A DNA stretch of 63,515 nucleotides from an uncultured Phocaeicola sp. GTDB taxonomy: Bacteria > Bacteroidota > Bacteroidia > Bacteroidales > Bacteroidaceae. The position numbers were made by a program, and so were the translations under genes. This document shows positions 1-7,610 of the stretch, one piece after another (within the stretch, counting starts at the first letter, position 1; the number at the start of each line of letters is the position of its first letter). The stretch covers positions 1 through 63,515 of the forward strand of contig CANQSM010000007.1 in NCBI GenBank assembly GCA_947626525.1. Reading direction: 5' to 3'. The notes under the pieces were generated by a model. That model was not told where the DNA came from and did no database searches. It saw only the letters and a list, made by a program, of their open reading frames with translations.

Positions 1-82
1 AGAGCTCTTCCACAATCCGGTAGTCCTCGGCCGTTATCAGCCGCCTTGTAAGCTCTTCAAATTCTTTCTTTGTCATACCCAT
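1..82 (-). CDS. Partial small protein divergent from the repressor
   Basis: The first 27 codons of a leftward gene run off the window edge. The reading begins M-G-M-T-K-K-E-F-E-E-L and continues with an acidic/basic helical pattern. The start could be at 82 or, two codons later, at 76. A good leftward promoter lies at 168-200, and the gene is divergent from an XRE/S24 repressor. That arrangement is common for small accessory genes of Bacteroidales mobile elements. I do not recognise a function. Confidence 0.5.
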   Translation of the reverse strand, partial: MGMTKKEFEELTRRLITAEDYRIVEEL

Positions 83-167
83 CGTTTTTTTAAGTTTTAC
101 TTCTGATACTCGCTAATCTCGCCGCTTTTCATTATATTTGGCCGCTCGTTCTTCATTGAACACGGTG

Positions 168-200
168 CAAATATAAACATTTTGAGTAATGCAAACCAAA
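168..200 (-). promoter_or_regulatory. Leftward Bacteroidetes-type promoter
   Basis: Read on the minus strand, TTTG (plus 197-200) is followed after 21 bp by TATATTTG (plus 168-175). This matches the TTTG-N19-21-TAnnTTTG consensus of the Bacteroides primary sigma factor. It would drive the partial gene at 1-82. Confidence 0.6.
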
Positions 201-206
201 CAATTC

Positions 207-221
207 GAGAAATAATTTCTC
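207..221. promoter_or_regulatory. Perfect palindrome, candidate repressor operator
   Basis: GAGAAAT-A-ATTTCTC is a perfect 15-bp palindrome between the divergent partial gene and the CI/S24-like repressor. It lies next to the -33 element of the leftward promoter and 28 bp before the repressor start. Position and symmetry suit an autoregulatory operator of the adjacent HTH protein. This is inference from context. Confidence 0.45.
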
Positions 222-248
222 ATTTTGTTTTTTATTTAATGTTCGCTT

Positions 249-889
249 ATGAATAAAAAGGAAATGTTACAAGCCTTAATTGACCATTATGATAATGGGA
301 ATAAGTCGCAATTTGCCAAAAGATTAGGTGTCTCTGCGCAAGGTGTAAGCACCTGGCTCAGCCGAGGGACATTGGATATTGAGTTGATATACTCAAAATG
401 CGAAAACCTTAATTCGCAATGGCTTTTGACGGGTAGGGGAGATATGCTCGCCGACCCGGCAGAACCGGCACATTCCGCTCCCGAAAATAGCCCTGAAGGG
501 ATCCCCCTCATACCCCTCAGCGCCATGGCCGGCGCGTTCACCGGAGAAACATCCGTGATGGAATACGAATGCGAGCGATACGTCATCCCCGCATTCAAAG
601 GAGCTGATTTCCTTATACAGGTCAAAGGCGACTCCATGCGCCCCCCCCTTATTATTCGGGCGACCTCGTGGCCTGCCAGCGTGTCCCCATGTCAGACCTG
701 TTTTTCCAATGGAATAAAGTATATGTCATCGATACCAACCAAGGGGCACTCGTCAAACGTATCAAACCCGGAAGCGACAGAAAGCATCTTCTGATCGTCT
801 CCGACAACGAAAAATACGATCCCTTTGAATTGCCAATATCCTCTATACATGCCGTAGCCCTTGTCATTGGCGTAATAAGACTGGAATAA
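249..889 (+). pseudogene. CI/S24 (LexA-like) phage-type repressor, frameshifted at a C8 tract
   Basis: The N-terminal part (249 to about 648) has a CI-type helix-turn-helix (SQFAKRLGVSAQGVSTWL) and then the start of an S24 peptidase domain with the catalytic Ser motif VKGDSM. After a run of eight C (641-648) the frame is lost. The remainder of the S24 domain (YYSGDLVACQR, then VKRIKPG with the expected catalytic Lys) continues in another frame to the stop at 887-889. Removing two C, or adding one, restores a 212-213-aa protein of normal family length. As sequenced, Ser and Lys are in different frames, so no active protease can be made without slippage. A sequencing error in the homopolymer cannot be excluded. 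Confidence 0.75.
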
Positions 890-961
890 CTACATCCAGA
901 CGCACTCGAAGCGTATCCCCTATATAACCCCACTTTAGGGGTGTCCCCCTCTCAAAAATTG

Positions 962-1008
962 AAAAAGCCACTGAAACACCCTGTCTATGGGCATACTCAG
1001 CGACTTTT
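962..1008 (-). terminator. Leftward long hairpin with U-rich tail
   Basis: On the minus strand, AAAAGTCGCTGA (997-1008) pairs with TCAGTGGCTTTT (963-974) through 12 bp with two G-U pairs, with a further GCCC/GGGT stem inside. On the plus strand the same positions are C-A mismatches, so the structure favours a minus-strand RNA. It could be a terminator or a dispersed repeat element. Apart from this hairpin and the repeats described next, 890-1287 holds nothing I recognise. Confidence 0.4.
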
Positions 1009-1121
1009 CTCAAAAATATGGCTGTTTTACGGGGGAGAGGTAAAGCCTTGTTTTTCGAGTCCATTTCTTAAAAACGGTAGTTAAACCCCACCAAGCTATT
1101 TGCATCGCCAAATCCCACTTT

Positions 1122-1180
1122 TGAATATCTAAACTTTCCCAAGTGAATATCTAAACTGAATACCTTAATGAATATCTAAC
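1122..1180 (+). repeat. Three iteron-like direct repeats
   Basis: TGAATATCTAAAC occurs at 1122-1134 and 1144-1156, and TGAATATCTAAC at 1169-1180. The spacings are 22 and 25 bp, about two helical turns. They lie in a non-coding stretch beside the repressor remnant. Their function is unknown; they look like protein-binding iterons. Confidence 0.55.
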
Positions 1181-1202
1181 CCAAAAATCGGCCATTTCAG
1201 GC

Positions 1203-1234
1203 ACAAAAAAAGGGAGGCATGACAACCACCTCCC
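1203..1234 (-). terminator. Intrinsic terminator of the small conserved gene
   Basis: On the minus strand, GGGAGG (1229-1234) pairs with CCTCCC (1212-1217) across an 11-nt loop and is followed by a run of seven T. It lies about 54 bp after the stop of the gene at 1288-1527. Confidence 0.7.
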
Positions 1235-1287
1235 GTAAAGACATCGGCAAAACACCGTTTATATTGCGTTCTAAGCCCGTTGAAACA

Positions 1288-1527
1288 TCATCCCTTAGAA
1301 TGACCGCCGGAGCCGCCCGAAATAAGCGTAGATTGCTTTATTATAGCCCGTTTCGTGCATACCGTACCATTGCCGGACAACCCTGCGTGCAGCAGGTAAT
1401 TCTTCGTTGCGCCCACCTGTTCAGCCGTCAGAACCGTGTAAACCGCCGAAATGCTGCTGAAATACCAGTCTTTCCGCTTCGTCCCGTCTATTCCGTGCGT
1501 CAAATGCACATGTATAACCTTTGCCAT
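1288..1527 (-). CDS. Small conserved Bacteroidales protein, function unknown
   Basis: A 79-aa protein. It starts MAKVIHVHLT, has a central WYFSSISAVY segment, then EVxAT-like and TKRAIIKQSTL stretches, and ends in a Gly/Ser/His tail. It resembles short proteins of Bacteroidales that begin MAKV-HV and carry the FSSISA pattern. I know no function for them. A -7 element (TATATTTG) lies 20 bp upstream of the start codon and an intrinsic terminator follows the stop, so it forms a complete small transcription unit. The ORF antisense to it (1219-1563, plus) has no such support. Confidence 0.6.
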   Translation of the reverse strand: MAKVIHVHLTHGIDGTKRKDWYFSSISAVYTVLTAEQVGATKNYLLHAGLSGNGTVCTKRAIIKQSTLISGGSGGHSKG

Positions 1528-1547
1528 ATCAGTATCGTTTTCGCCTG

Positions 1548-1555
1548 CAAATATA
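1548..1555 (-). promoter_or_regulatory. -7 element for the 79-aa gene
   Basis: The minus strand reads TATATTTGC, matching TAnnTTTG, about 20 bp before the ATG at 1527. No clear TTTG is seen at -33. Confidence 0.45.
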
Positions 1556-2083
1556 CTAAATAATCATTATATAGAATATATTTGATATTCAATTTATTAA
1601 AAGCGAGGCACAAAAAAACGGCACGAACCGCCACCACTCCCCTACTCTATCCGACCTCACCCCATGTAAACCTCATGTAAGCCGAAAGCATCTGTACAGC
1701 TAACCAAACGAGCCTCAACAGCCTCTCCACGTAAACCAAAATTAAACCCACGTAAACATTTCGTTTTGCACCGCCATTTTCACCAATCGCCCACAACTAT
1801 TTGAACATCAAGGGCTTTCAATACATTTCACCCCTACCCTACTCTATACGCTTCGTTTTGTGCCCCATACTTTTTCAGATTGTAGTGTTGGAGGGGGATA
1901 GAATGTCTGTGTCTTCCCATAGCTTTGCAATTCCTACCTGCCGCAACTAGTAAAAAACTCATCTGACGTTGGCTTCGCAACGATTCATTGAGGCGATATG
2001 AAAGATGTAATTTGCCGAGAATTGGAATGTAAGAGAAATATGTGGCTTATGGTTTTGCTGAGGTCTGTCAAGACTTCGAAAAG
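1556..2083. other. Non-coding stretch, mostly unexplained
   Basis: About 530 bp with no credible gene. It contains repeated words (CCCCTACTCTAT-like at about 1642 and 1844; GGCACAAAAAAA at 1608, also at 1200). It looks like eroded mobile-element or integration-junction DNA, but no integrase, IS end or attachment site can be shown. Confidence 0.35.
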
Positions 2084-2086
2084 CTG

Positions 2087-2137
2087 CAGTAGAAGTTCGC
2101 AAAAATTTCAGTAGAAGTTGAAATCCAACTTCTACTG
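2087..2137 (-). terminator. Hairpin downstream of metY
   Basis: CAGTAGAAGTTG (2109-2120) and CAACTTCTACTG (2126-2137) form a perfect 12-bp inverted repeat with a 5-nt loop. On the minus strand it is followed by AAATTTTT. A third partial copy of the arm (CAGTAGAAGTT) is at 2087-2097. It lies 35 bp after the metY stop and probably ends that transcript. Confidence 0.6.
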
Positions 2138-2172
2138 AGGTTCAAAAGTTTTTCTGCTGAAATTTTTCCCGC

Positions 2173-3456
2173 TTATTTTTGTGCCAATGCCTGTTCGATG
2201 TCAGCAATGATGTCGTCTGCATTTTCGATACCTACCGAGAGGCGGATGAGATCCGGAGCCACACCGGCTTCTCTCAGCTGTTCATCAGAAAGTTGACGAT
2301 GAGTGTGGCTGGCCGGATGCAGTACACAGGTGCGTGCATCGGCTACATGGGTGACGATGCAAATCATTTTCAGGTGGTCCATGAACTGGATAGCATCCTT
2401 GCGGCTTCCTTTCAGTCCGAAAGCAATCACACCGCACGAACCGTTCGGCATGTATTTTTGTGCCAGTTCATAATATTTGTTGCTCTTCAGTCCGCAATAG
2501 TGCACCCAAGCTACTTGCGGGTTTGCTTCAAGCCATTCGGCCACCTTTTGTGCATTCCGGCAATGTTGGGGCATACGCAGGTGCAGAGTCTCCAATCCTA
2601 AGTTCAGCAAGAAAGCGTTCATGGGAGAGGGGATGGAACCTAAGTCGCGCATAAGTTGTGCAGTGGCTTTGGTGATGTAAGCCATCTTGCCGAAAGCTTT
2701 GGTATAGGTCAATCCGTGATACGATTCGTCCGGTTGGGTTAGTCCGGGGAACTTCTCGGCATACGCTTCCCAATCGAAGTTACCGCTGTCCACTATGGCA
2801 CCTCCCACGCTGGTGGCATGTCCGTCCATGTATTTGGTAGTAGAGTGTGTGACGATATCCGCTCCCCATTCAAACGGCCGGCAATTAATCGGTGTGGCAA
2901 ATGTGTTATCTACGATGAGAGGTACCCCGTGGCGATGTGCGATGCGGGCAAACTTTTCGATGTCCAGCACATTGATGCTTGGGTTGGAGATGGTCTCGCC
3001 AAACAATGCTTTTGTGTTGGGTTGGAATGCTTTGTCTATCTCCTCTTCCGGTGCATCAGCATCAATGAAGGTGCATTCGATACCTAGTTTTTTCAATGTA
3101 ACGCTGAACAGATTGAACGTTCCGCCGTAAATGGTGGACGTACATACGAAATTGTCTCCTGCTTGGCAGATATTGAAGATGGCATAAAAGTTAGCTGCTT
3201 GTCCGGAGGAAGTGAGCATACCTCCGATGCCCCCTTCCAGCGCTGTGATTTTAGCGGCCACAGCATCGTTGGTCGGGTTTTGCAGTCGGGTATAGAAATA
3301 GCCGTTTTCTTCCAAGTTGAAAAGGCGGGCCATCTGTTCACTCGTTTCATATTTGAAAGTTGTACTTTGATAGATGGGCAATACTCTGGGATCACCCTTC
3401 TTCGGTTCCCATCCGGCTTGTACGCAGAGGGTTTCCGGTTTAAAATTCTTTTTCAT
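2173..3456 (-). CDS. metY: O-acetylhomoserine sulfhydrylase (aminocarboxypropyltransferase)
   Basis: A 427-aa PLP enzyme of the Cys/Met metabolism family. It makes homocysteine (or methionine) from O-acetylhomoserine and sulfide in the cytosol. The family signature is present: Asp183 in VDNTFATP and the PLP Lys208 in HSTTKYMDGH. The open frame extends to 3573, but a -7 promoter element at 3571-3578 puts transcription start inside that extension. The family-typical start MKKNFKPETLCVQAGW at 3456 is therefore preferred, giving a leader of about 108 nt. An in-frame ATG at 3498 follows AAGGAG too closely to be convincing. It is a single-gene unit with a hairpin after the stop. Confidence 0.93.
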   Translation of the reverse strand: MKKNFKPETLCVQAGWEPKKGDPRVLPIYQSTTFKYETSEQMARLFNLEENGYFYTRLQNPTNDAVAAKITALEGGIGGMLTSSGQAANFYAIFNICQAGDNFVCTSTIYGGTFNLFSVTLKKLGIECTFIDADAPEEEIDKAFQPNTKALFGETISNPSINVLDIEKFARIAHRHGVPLIVDNTFATPINCRPFEWGADIVTHSTTKYMDGHATSVGGAIVDSGNFDWEAYAEKFPGLTQPDESYHGLTYTKAFGKMAYITKATAQLMRDLGSIPSPMNAFLLNLGLETLHLRMPQHCRNAQKVAEWLEANPQVAWVHYCGLKSNKYYELAQKYMPNGSCGVIAFGLKGSRKDAIQFMDHLKMICIVTHVADARTCVLHPASHTHRQLSDEQLREAGVAPDLIRLSVGIENADDIIADIEQALAQK

Positions 3457-3570
3457 AACTAGAGGTAATTGTGTTGGATATTTGTTTACATTATTCATCT
3501 CTCCTTGCGGCAGTGTCACAAGCTTGTTTCCTGAGAAGCTACATGTGGAATCTACTTTGGAAAGACTTTG

Positions 3571-3578
3571 CAAAAGTA
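3571..3578 (-). promoter_or_regulatory. -7 element of the metY promoter
   Basis: The minus strand reads TACTTTTGC, matching TAnnTTTG, so transcription should start near 3564. The -33 region lacks TTTG. I looked for a SAM riboswitch in the leader and saw no convincing match to a known class. Confidence 0.5.
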
Positions 3579-3825
3579 ATATTTACAACTCGTAATCTCT
3601 CCAAGTTTGCAGAATAAATAATTGTTTGACAGGTAAAATAACCGTTTGTTTATTATTCAAGGCAAATAGCATATTTTTATAGTAATCTTTTTTCTATTTT
3701 CTGATGTAAAGGTACGTGAAAGAAACCGGAGCCCCATGTATTTAATTGATTATTTAACGTGAGTTCAATGAAGTTTAATTGTCTGTAAATTTGGTGATTA
3801 GCGAAAATTATTGTACTTGTATAGT

Positions 3826-4025
3826 GTTCAATTACAAAGAATTACTAACAATAATCGCAATGCTCGCCAATGATAAAGTTACAGAAATTTTCTGTGTTTC
3901 GGATGACTTCTGCAAGGTTTTTGATATCTAGATGACAAAATATACCGTAAGAAGCAGCTCCAGACGAAAGCGCAGTTGAATACGAATATAATAAGGAGTA
4001 ATTCGTTTTTTATCTGCGCTTTTTT
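3826..4025 (+). ncRNA. Candidate structured RNA upstream of rpsU
   Basis: A gene-free stretch has an imperfect promoter (TTTG 3790-3793, 18 bp, TGTACTTG 3812-3819). About 200 nt later there is a strong hairpin: AAAGCGCAG 3967-3975 pairs with CTGCGCTTT 4014-4022, followed by T's, with ACGAAT/ATTCGT nested inside. GAATTACT (3839-3846) near the 5' end is perfectly complementary to AGTAATTC (3997-4004), so the ends can close in a competing fold. Size and end-closure resemble 6S-type RNA, but I cannot assign a family. It could instead be an untranslated leader. The rest of 3579-3825 shows nothing recognisable. Confidence 0.4.
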
Positions 4026-4046
4026 ATGCATTTCTTTGCTGAAAGT

Positions 4047-4077
4047 TTTGTTAATAGGGAAAGTATATGTAATTTTG
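4047..4077 (+). promoter_or_regulatory. Consensus promoter of the rpsU-xerC-hpf operon
   Basis: TTTG (4047-4050), a 19-bp spacer, then TAATTTTG (4070-4077) is a full match to the Bacteroides consensus. It predicts a start near 4084, about 45 nt before rpsU. Confidence 0.8.
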
Positions 4078-4128
4078 CATCGCAATTTATCACAGAATTT
4101 AATAACTAACATATAATAAAAAAACAAA

Positions 4129-4320
4129 ATGATTGTAGTACCTGTAAAAGAAGGCGAAAACATTGAAAAAGCGCTGAAAAAATTTAAAAGAAAATTTGAA
4201 AAGACTGGTGTTGTCAAAGAACTTAGAAGCAGACAACAGTTTGATAAACCTTCTGTTATCAAAAGATTGAAGAAAGAACGTGCTATTTACGTTCAGAAAC
4301 TTCAGCAAGTTGAAGAATAG
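4129..4320 (+). CDS. rpsU: 30S ribosomal protein S21
   Basis: A 63-aa basic protein beginning MIVVPVKEGENIEKALKKFK, the usual bS21 N-terminus. The Lys/Arg-rich helices match Bacteroidetes S21 in length and pattern. It sits in the small ribosomal subunit near the anti-Shine-Dalgarno region. It is first in an operon with xerC and hpf and follows a consensus promoter at 4047-4077. Confidence 0.95.
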   Translation: MIVVPVKEGENIEKALKKFKRKFEKTGVVKELRSRQQFDKPSVIKRLKKERAIYVQKLQQVEE

Positions 4321-4394
4321 TTATTTCACAAATTCTTTGAATTTATTGATTTATTTTCATATATTCGTTGTTGAATTATAGAGTAACGATTCTT

Positions 4395-5294
4395 ATGTTG
4401 ATAGATCTTTTCTTGGATTACCTACGAACTGAGCGAAACTATTCTAATCGGACTATTATGGGGTATGGAATGGATTTGAAAGAGTTCGAAGCGTTCTTTG
4501 TAGAAATAGATGAAAAGCAAAGATGGGAAACTGTGGATGGCGATTTAGTCCGCCAATGGGTTATGCATTTGATGGATACTGTAAATGGTGGTTTGAAAAT
4601 GCAACCGTCTTCTGTGAATCGAAAATTAAGCAGTCTGCGCTCCTTTTATCGTTTTTTATTGATTCGGGGCTATGTAAAAGTAAATCCGATGTTGAGAATA
4701 AAGGGGCCCAAAAGAAAGAAAGCATTGCCTTTCTTTTTAAGGGAGTCGGAAATGGACAGATTGCTTGATGGAGAGATGTTCGATGATGACTTTTGTGGCC
4801 GTCGGGATCGAATGATTCTTGAGATGTTTTATTCTACAGGTATGCGTTTGTCAGAGTTGATTGGACTGGATGATGTGGATATTGATTTTTCCGCATTATG
4901 TATAAAGGTGACGGGAAAAAGAGATAAACAACGTCTGATTCCTTTTGGAGATGAATTAAAGGAGGCGTTGCTTGCGTATATTAAGATAAGAAATGAGGAG
5001 CTGCCGGTACGACTTTCGAATGCTCTTTTTGTAAGGAAGAATGGCGAACGGATGTATTCGGGGCTGGTATATAACTTGGTACGGAGAAACCTTTCGAAAG
5101 TTACAACGTTAAGGAAACGTAGTCCGCATGTACTGAGGCACACTTTTGCAACTTCGATGTTGAATCATTCGGCGGAATTGGAGTCTGTAAAAGAATTATT
5201 GGGGCATAGTAGCTTGGCGGCGACGGAAATTTATACGCATACTACTTTTGAAGAACTCAAACAGATTTATAAACAAGCTCATCCAAGAGCATAA
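4395..5294 (+). CDS. xerC: Tyrosine recombinase XerC/XerD type
   Basis: A 299-aa site-specific recombinase with an N-terminal SAM-like DNA-binding domain (about 1-90) and a C-terminal catalytic domain. The catalytic set is complete: Arg151 (STGMRLSEL), Lys175 (TGKRDKQR), His245 and Arg248 (SPHVLRHTF), His271 (LGHSS) and Tyr280 (EIYTHT). The start MLIDLFLDYL fits the family better than the upstream ATG at 4368. Its position between rpsU and hpf is the usual one for the housekeeping Xer gene of Bacteroides, so it most likely resolves chromosome dimers. Whether it is XerC or XerD cannot be decided from sequence alone. Confidence 0.88.
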   Translation: MLIDLFLDYLRTERNYSNRTIMGYGMDLKEFEAFFVEIDEKQRWETVDGDLVRQWVMHLMDTVNGGLKMQPSSVNRKLSSLRSFYRFLLIRGYVKVNPMLRIKGPKRKKALPFFLRESEMDRLLDGEMFDDDFCGRRDRMILEMFYSTGMRLSELIGLDDVDIDFSALCIKVTGKRDKQRLIPFGDELKEALLAYIKIRNEELPVRLSNALFVRKNGERMYSGLVYNLVRRNLSKVTTLRKRSPHVLRHTFATSMLNHSAELESVKELLGHSSLAATEIYTHTTFEELKQIYKQAHPRA

Positions 5295-5309
5295 AACAAG
5301 GAGGTTTAT

Positions 5310-5609
5310 ATGGAAGTAAGAATTCAATCGATTCATTTTGATGCAACGGAGCAGTTGCAGGCTTTTATTCAGAGAAAAGCCGTTAAGCTTGAGAAATATT
5401 ACGAAGATATAAGAAAGGTAGAGGTGGTATTGAAGGTCGTCAAACCGGAAACTGCAAAAAATAAGGAAGCTGCTATTCGGGTTTTTGTTCCCAATGAGGA
5501 GCTTTATGCGGAGAAAGTTTGTGATACATTTGAAGAGGCTGTGGATAATGGCTTGGAAGCTCTTTCCAAGCAACTTTTGAAATACAAAGAAAAATTGCGT
5601 GGAAAATGA
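5310..5609 (+). CDS. hpf: Ribosome hibernation-promoting factor (short HPF/RaiA family)
   Basis: A 99-aa protein of the sigma-54 modulation/YfiA fold. The N-terminus MEVRIQSIHFDATEQLQAFI and the mid AVDNGLEALSKQLLKYKEK segment fit the family. The length is that of the short form, which lacks the dimerising C-terminal domain. It binds the 30S A/P-site region and inactivates or protects ribosomes in stationary phase. A good Shine-Dalgarno (AAGGAGG) lies just upstream of the ATG, 16 bp after xerC. Confidence 0.92.
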   Translation: MEVRIQSIHFDATEQLQAFIQRKAVKLEKYYEDIRKVEVVLKVVKPETAKNKEAAIRVFVPNEELYAEKVCDTFEEAVDNGLEALSKQLLKYKEKLRGK

Positions 5610-5627
5610 AAAAAAACGCAAATGTTT

Positions 5628-5657
5628 TTTGTGAATCAAAATAAATGACTAAATTTG
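5628..5657 (+). promoter_or_regulatory. Promoter of the tRNA-tuf transcription unit
   Basis: TTTG (5628-5631), an 18-bp spacer, then TAAATTTG (5650-5657). The start would be near 5664, about 33 nt before the first tRNA. Confidence 0.6.
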
Positions 5658-5696
5658 CAGCCGTTTCGCCTCCGGTGTGCGGCTGTGAATGAATTT

Positions 5697-5770
5697 GCCT
5701 CTTTAGCTCAGTTGGCCAGAGCACGTGATTTGTAATCTCGGGGTCGTTGGTTCGAATCCGACAAGAGGCT
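5697..5770 (+). tRNA. tRNA-Thr (anticodon TGT)
   Basis: The acceptor stem GCCTCTT/AAGAGGC closes the cloverleaf. TAGCTCAGTTGG is the D-arm, ATTTGTAAT the anticodon loop region, and GTTCGAATCC the T-arm. No CCA is encoded. First of four tRNA genes before tuf. Confidence 0.95.
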
Positions 5771-5788
5771 CAGAGAAAGTTAATTTTA

Positions 5789-5871
5789 GGGCAAATACCA
5801 GAGTGGCCAAATGGGGCAGACTGTAAATCTGCTGGCTTACGCCTTCGGTGGTTCGAATCCATCTTTGCCCA
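5789..5871 (+). tRNA. tRNA-Tyr (anticodon GTA)
   Basis: The acceptor GGGCAAA/TTTGCCC, the anticodon loop CTGTAAA and a long variable arm (GCTGGCTTACGCCTTC) are as expected for tRNA-Tyr. The T-arm GGTTCGAATCC is present. Confidence 0.95.
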
Positions 5872-5879
5872 CAAAAATT

Positions 5880-5952
5880 GCGGAAGTAGCTCAGTTGATA
5901 GAGCATTAGCCTTCCAAGCTGAGGGTCGCGGGTTTGAATCCCGTCTTCCGCT
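5880..5952 (+). tRNA. tRNA-Gly (anticodon TCC)
   Basis: Acceptor GCGGAAG/CTTCCGC, D-arm TAGCTCAGTTGA, anticodon loop CTTCCAA and T-arm GGGTTTGAATCCC are all present. Confidence 0.95.
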
Positions 5953-5962
5953 CTTTAAAGTT

Positions 5963-6034
<72 letters not shown>

Positions 6035-6094
6035 CATAATTTAGAATGTTAAGTTTTATAATAGATATTACTAATCGATAAAAATAAGTAAGCT

Positions 6095-7279
6095 ATGGCT
6101 AAAGAGAAATTTGAACGTTCAAAACCACACGTTAACATTGGTACAATTGGCCACGTTGACCATGGTAAGACTACTTTGACTGCTGCGATCACTACAGTAT
6201 TGGCAAAGAAAGGTCTGTCAGAAGTTAAATCTTTCGATCAGATTGATAATGCTCCTGAGGAAAAAGAAAGAGGTATTACTATTAATACTTCTCATGTAGA
6301 ATATCAGACTGTTAATCGTCACTATGCACACGTTGACTGTCCGGGACACGCTGACTATGTGAAGAACATGGTTACTGGTGCGGCTCAGATGGATGGCGCT
6401 ATCATTGTAGTTGCTGCAACTGATGGTCCGATGCCTCAGACTCGTGAACATATCCTTTTGGCACGTCAGGTAAATGTTCCTCGTTTGGTTGTTTTCCTGA
6501 ACAAGTGTGATATGGTTGATGATGAGGAAATGTTAGAACTTGTTGAGATGGAAATGCGTGAATTGCTTTCATTCTATGATTTCGATGGCGATAATACTCC
6601 TATCATTCGTGGTTCTGCTTTGGGTGCATTGAATGGTGTTGCTCAATGGGAAGACAAAGTGATGGAATTGATGGATGCTGTTGATACATGGATTCCTCTG
6701 CCTCCACGTGATATCGATAAACCTTTCTTGATGCCGGTTGAAGATGTCTTCTCTATTACAGGACGTGGTACAGTTGCTACGGGTCGTATCGAAGCTGGTG
6801 TGATTAAAGTAGGTGATGAAGTGGAAATCCTTGGTTTGGGTGAAGACAAAAAGTCTGTAGTAACAGGCGTTGAAATGTTCCGCAAATTATTGGATCAGGG
6901 CGAAGCCGGTGATAACGTAGGCTTATTGCTTCGTGGTATTGATAAGAACGAGATTAAACGTGGTATGATTCTTTGCCATCCGGGACAGGTTAAAGCTCAC
7001 TCTAAGTTTAAAGCTGAGGTTTATATCTTGAAAAAAGAAGAAGGTGGACGTCATACTCCATTCCATAATAAATACCGTCCTCAGTTCTATCTTCGTACAA
7101 TGGACTGTACAGGTGAAATTACTTTGCCGGAAGGAACAGAAATGGTAATGCCGGGTGATAACGTGACAATTACGGTTGAATTGATTTATCCGGTTGCTTT
7201 GAATGTGGGTCTTCGTTTCGCTATTCGTGAAGGAGGACGTACTGTAGGTGCTGGTCAGATTACAGAACTTCTTGACTAA
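6095..7279 (+). CDS. tuf: Elongation factor Tu
   Basis: A 394-aa translational GTPase that carries aminoacyl-tRNA to the ribosome. The G1 motif GHVDHGKT (20-27), the switch [11 protein letters not shown], the NKCD guanine motif and the C-terminal barrel ending [11 protein letters not shown] are all in place. It sits between two tRNA blocks, the usual order in Bacteroidetes. Codon usage is clearly biased to AT-ending codons, unlike genes to the right. A 7-bp hairpin without a T-run follows the stop. Confidence 0.98.
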   Translation: MAKEKFERSKPHVNIGTIGHVDHGKTTLTAAITTVLAKKGLSEVKSFDQIDNAPEEKERGITINTSHVEYQTVNRHYAHVDCPGHADYVKNMVTGAAQMDGAIIVVAATDGPMPQTREHILLARQVNVPRLVVFLNKCDMVDDEEMLELVEMEMRELLSFYDFDGDNTPIIRGSALGALNGVAQWEDKVMELMDAVDTWIPLPPRDIDKPFLMPVEDVFSITGRGTVATGRIEAGVIKVGDEVEILGLGEDKKSVVTGVEMFRKLLDQGEAGDNVGLLLRGIDKNEIKRGMILCHPGQVKAHSKFKAEVYILKKEEGGRHTPFHNKYRPQFYLRTMDCTGEITLPEGTEMVMPGDNVTITVELIYPVALNVGLRFAIREGGRTVGAGQITELLD

Positions 7280-7290
7280 CGTATAAAATG

Positions 7291-7312
7291 GGTTCTCTAT
7301 TTAAGGAGAACC
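7291..7312 (+). other. Hairpin between tuf and tRNA-Trp
   Basis: GGTTCTC and GAGAACC pair around an 8-nt loop, with no T-run afterwards. It is more likely an RNA-processing or stabilising element than a terminator. Confidence 0.4.
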
Positions 7313-7316
7313 AATT

Positions 7317-7389
7317 ACGGGAATAGCTCAGTTGGTAGAGCACCGGTCTCCAAAACCGGGTGTCGGGAGTTCGAGTCTCTCTTCCCGTG
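7317..7389 (+). tRNA. tRNA-Trp (anticodon CCA)
   Basis: Acceptor ACGGGAA/TTCCCGT with G as discriminator base, anticodon loop CTCCAAA, T-arm GAGTTCGAGTCTC. It stands directly before secE, as in many bacteria. Confidence 0.96.
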
Positions 7390-7406
7390 CTAATACTAAA
7401 AAGAAT

Positions 7407-7598
7407 ATGTTTAAGAGTATAGTAAAATATTGTAAGGAATCTTACGATGAACTTGTCTATAAAGTATCATGGCCGACTCGTTCTGAACTTACTAACAGTG
7501 CTGTAGTTGTTTTATATGCTTCCCTGCTTATTGCGCTGGTAGTTTTTGCTATGGACTCAGTTTTCCAGTTTGTTATGGAAACCATCTATCCACATTAA
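7407..7598 (+). CDS. secE: Preprotein translocase subunit SecE
   Basis: A 63-aa single-pass membrane protein. The amphipathic N-terminal helix contains the conserved VSWPTRSEL motif, followed by one transmembrane segment (about 30-52). The open frame extends upstream through tRNA-Trp, so the ATG at 7407 is the real start. It forms the SecYEG channel and is followed 12 bp later by nusG. Confidence 0.95.
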   Translation: MFKSIVKYCKESYDELVYKVSWPTRSELTNSAVVVLYASLLIALVVFAMDSVFQFVMETIYPH

Positions 7599-7610
7599 TT
7601 TAGAGTAGAC

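Noticed and set aside
668-889. Separate gene starting at 668
   Set aside because: It is the second half of the S24 domain, continuous with the repressor once the C tract is corrected.
1219-1563. 114-aa plus-strand ORF
   Set aside because: Antisense to the 79-aa conserved gene that has its own promoter and terminator.
3457-3570. SAM riboswitch in the metY leader
   Set aside because: No match to the conserved cores I know for SAM-I or SAM-II; only a short unstructured leader can be claimed.
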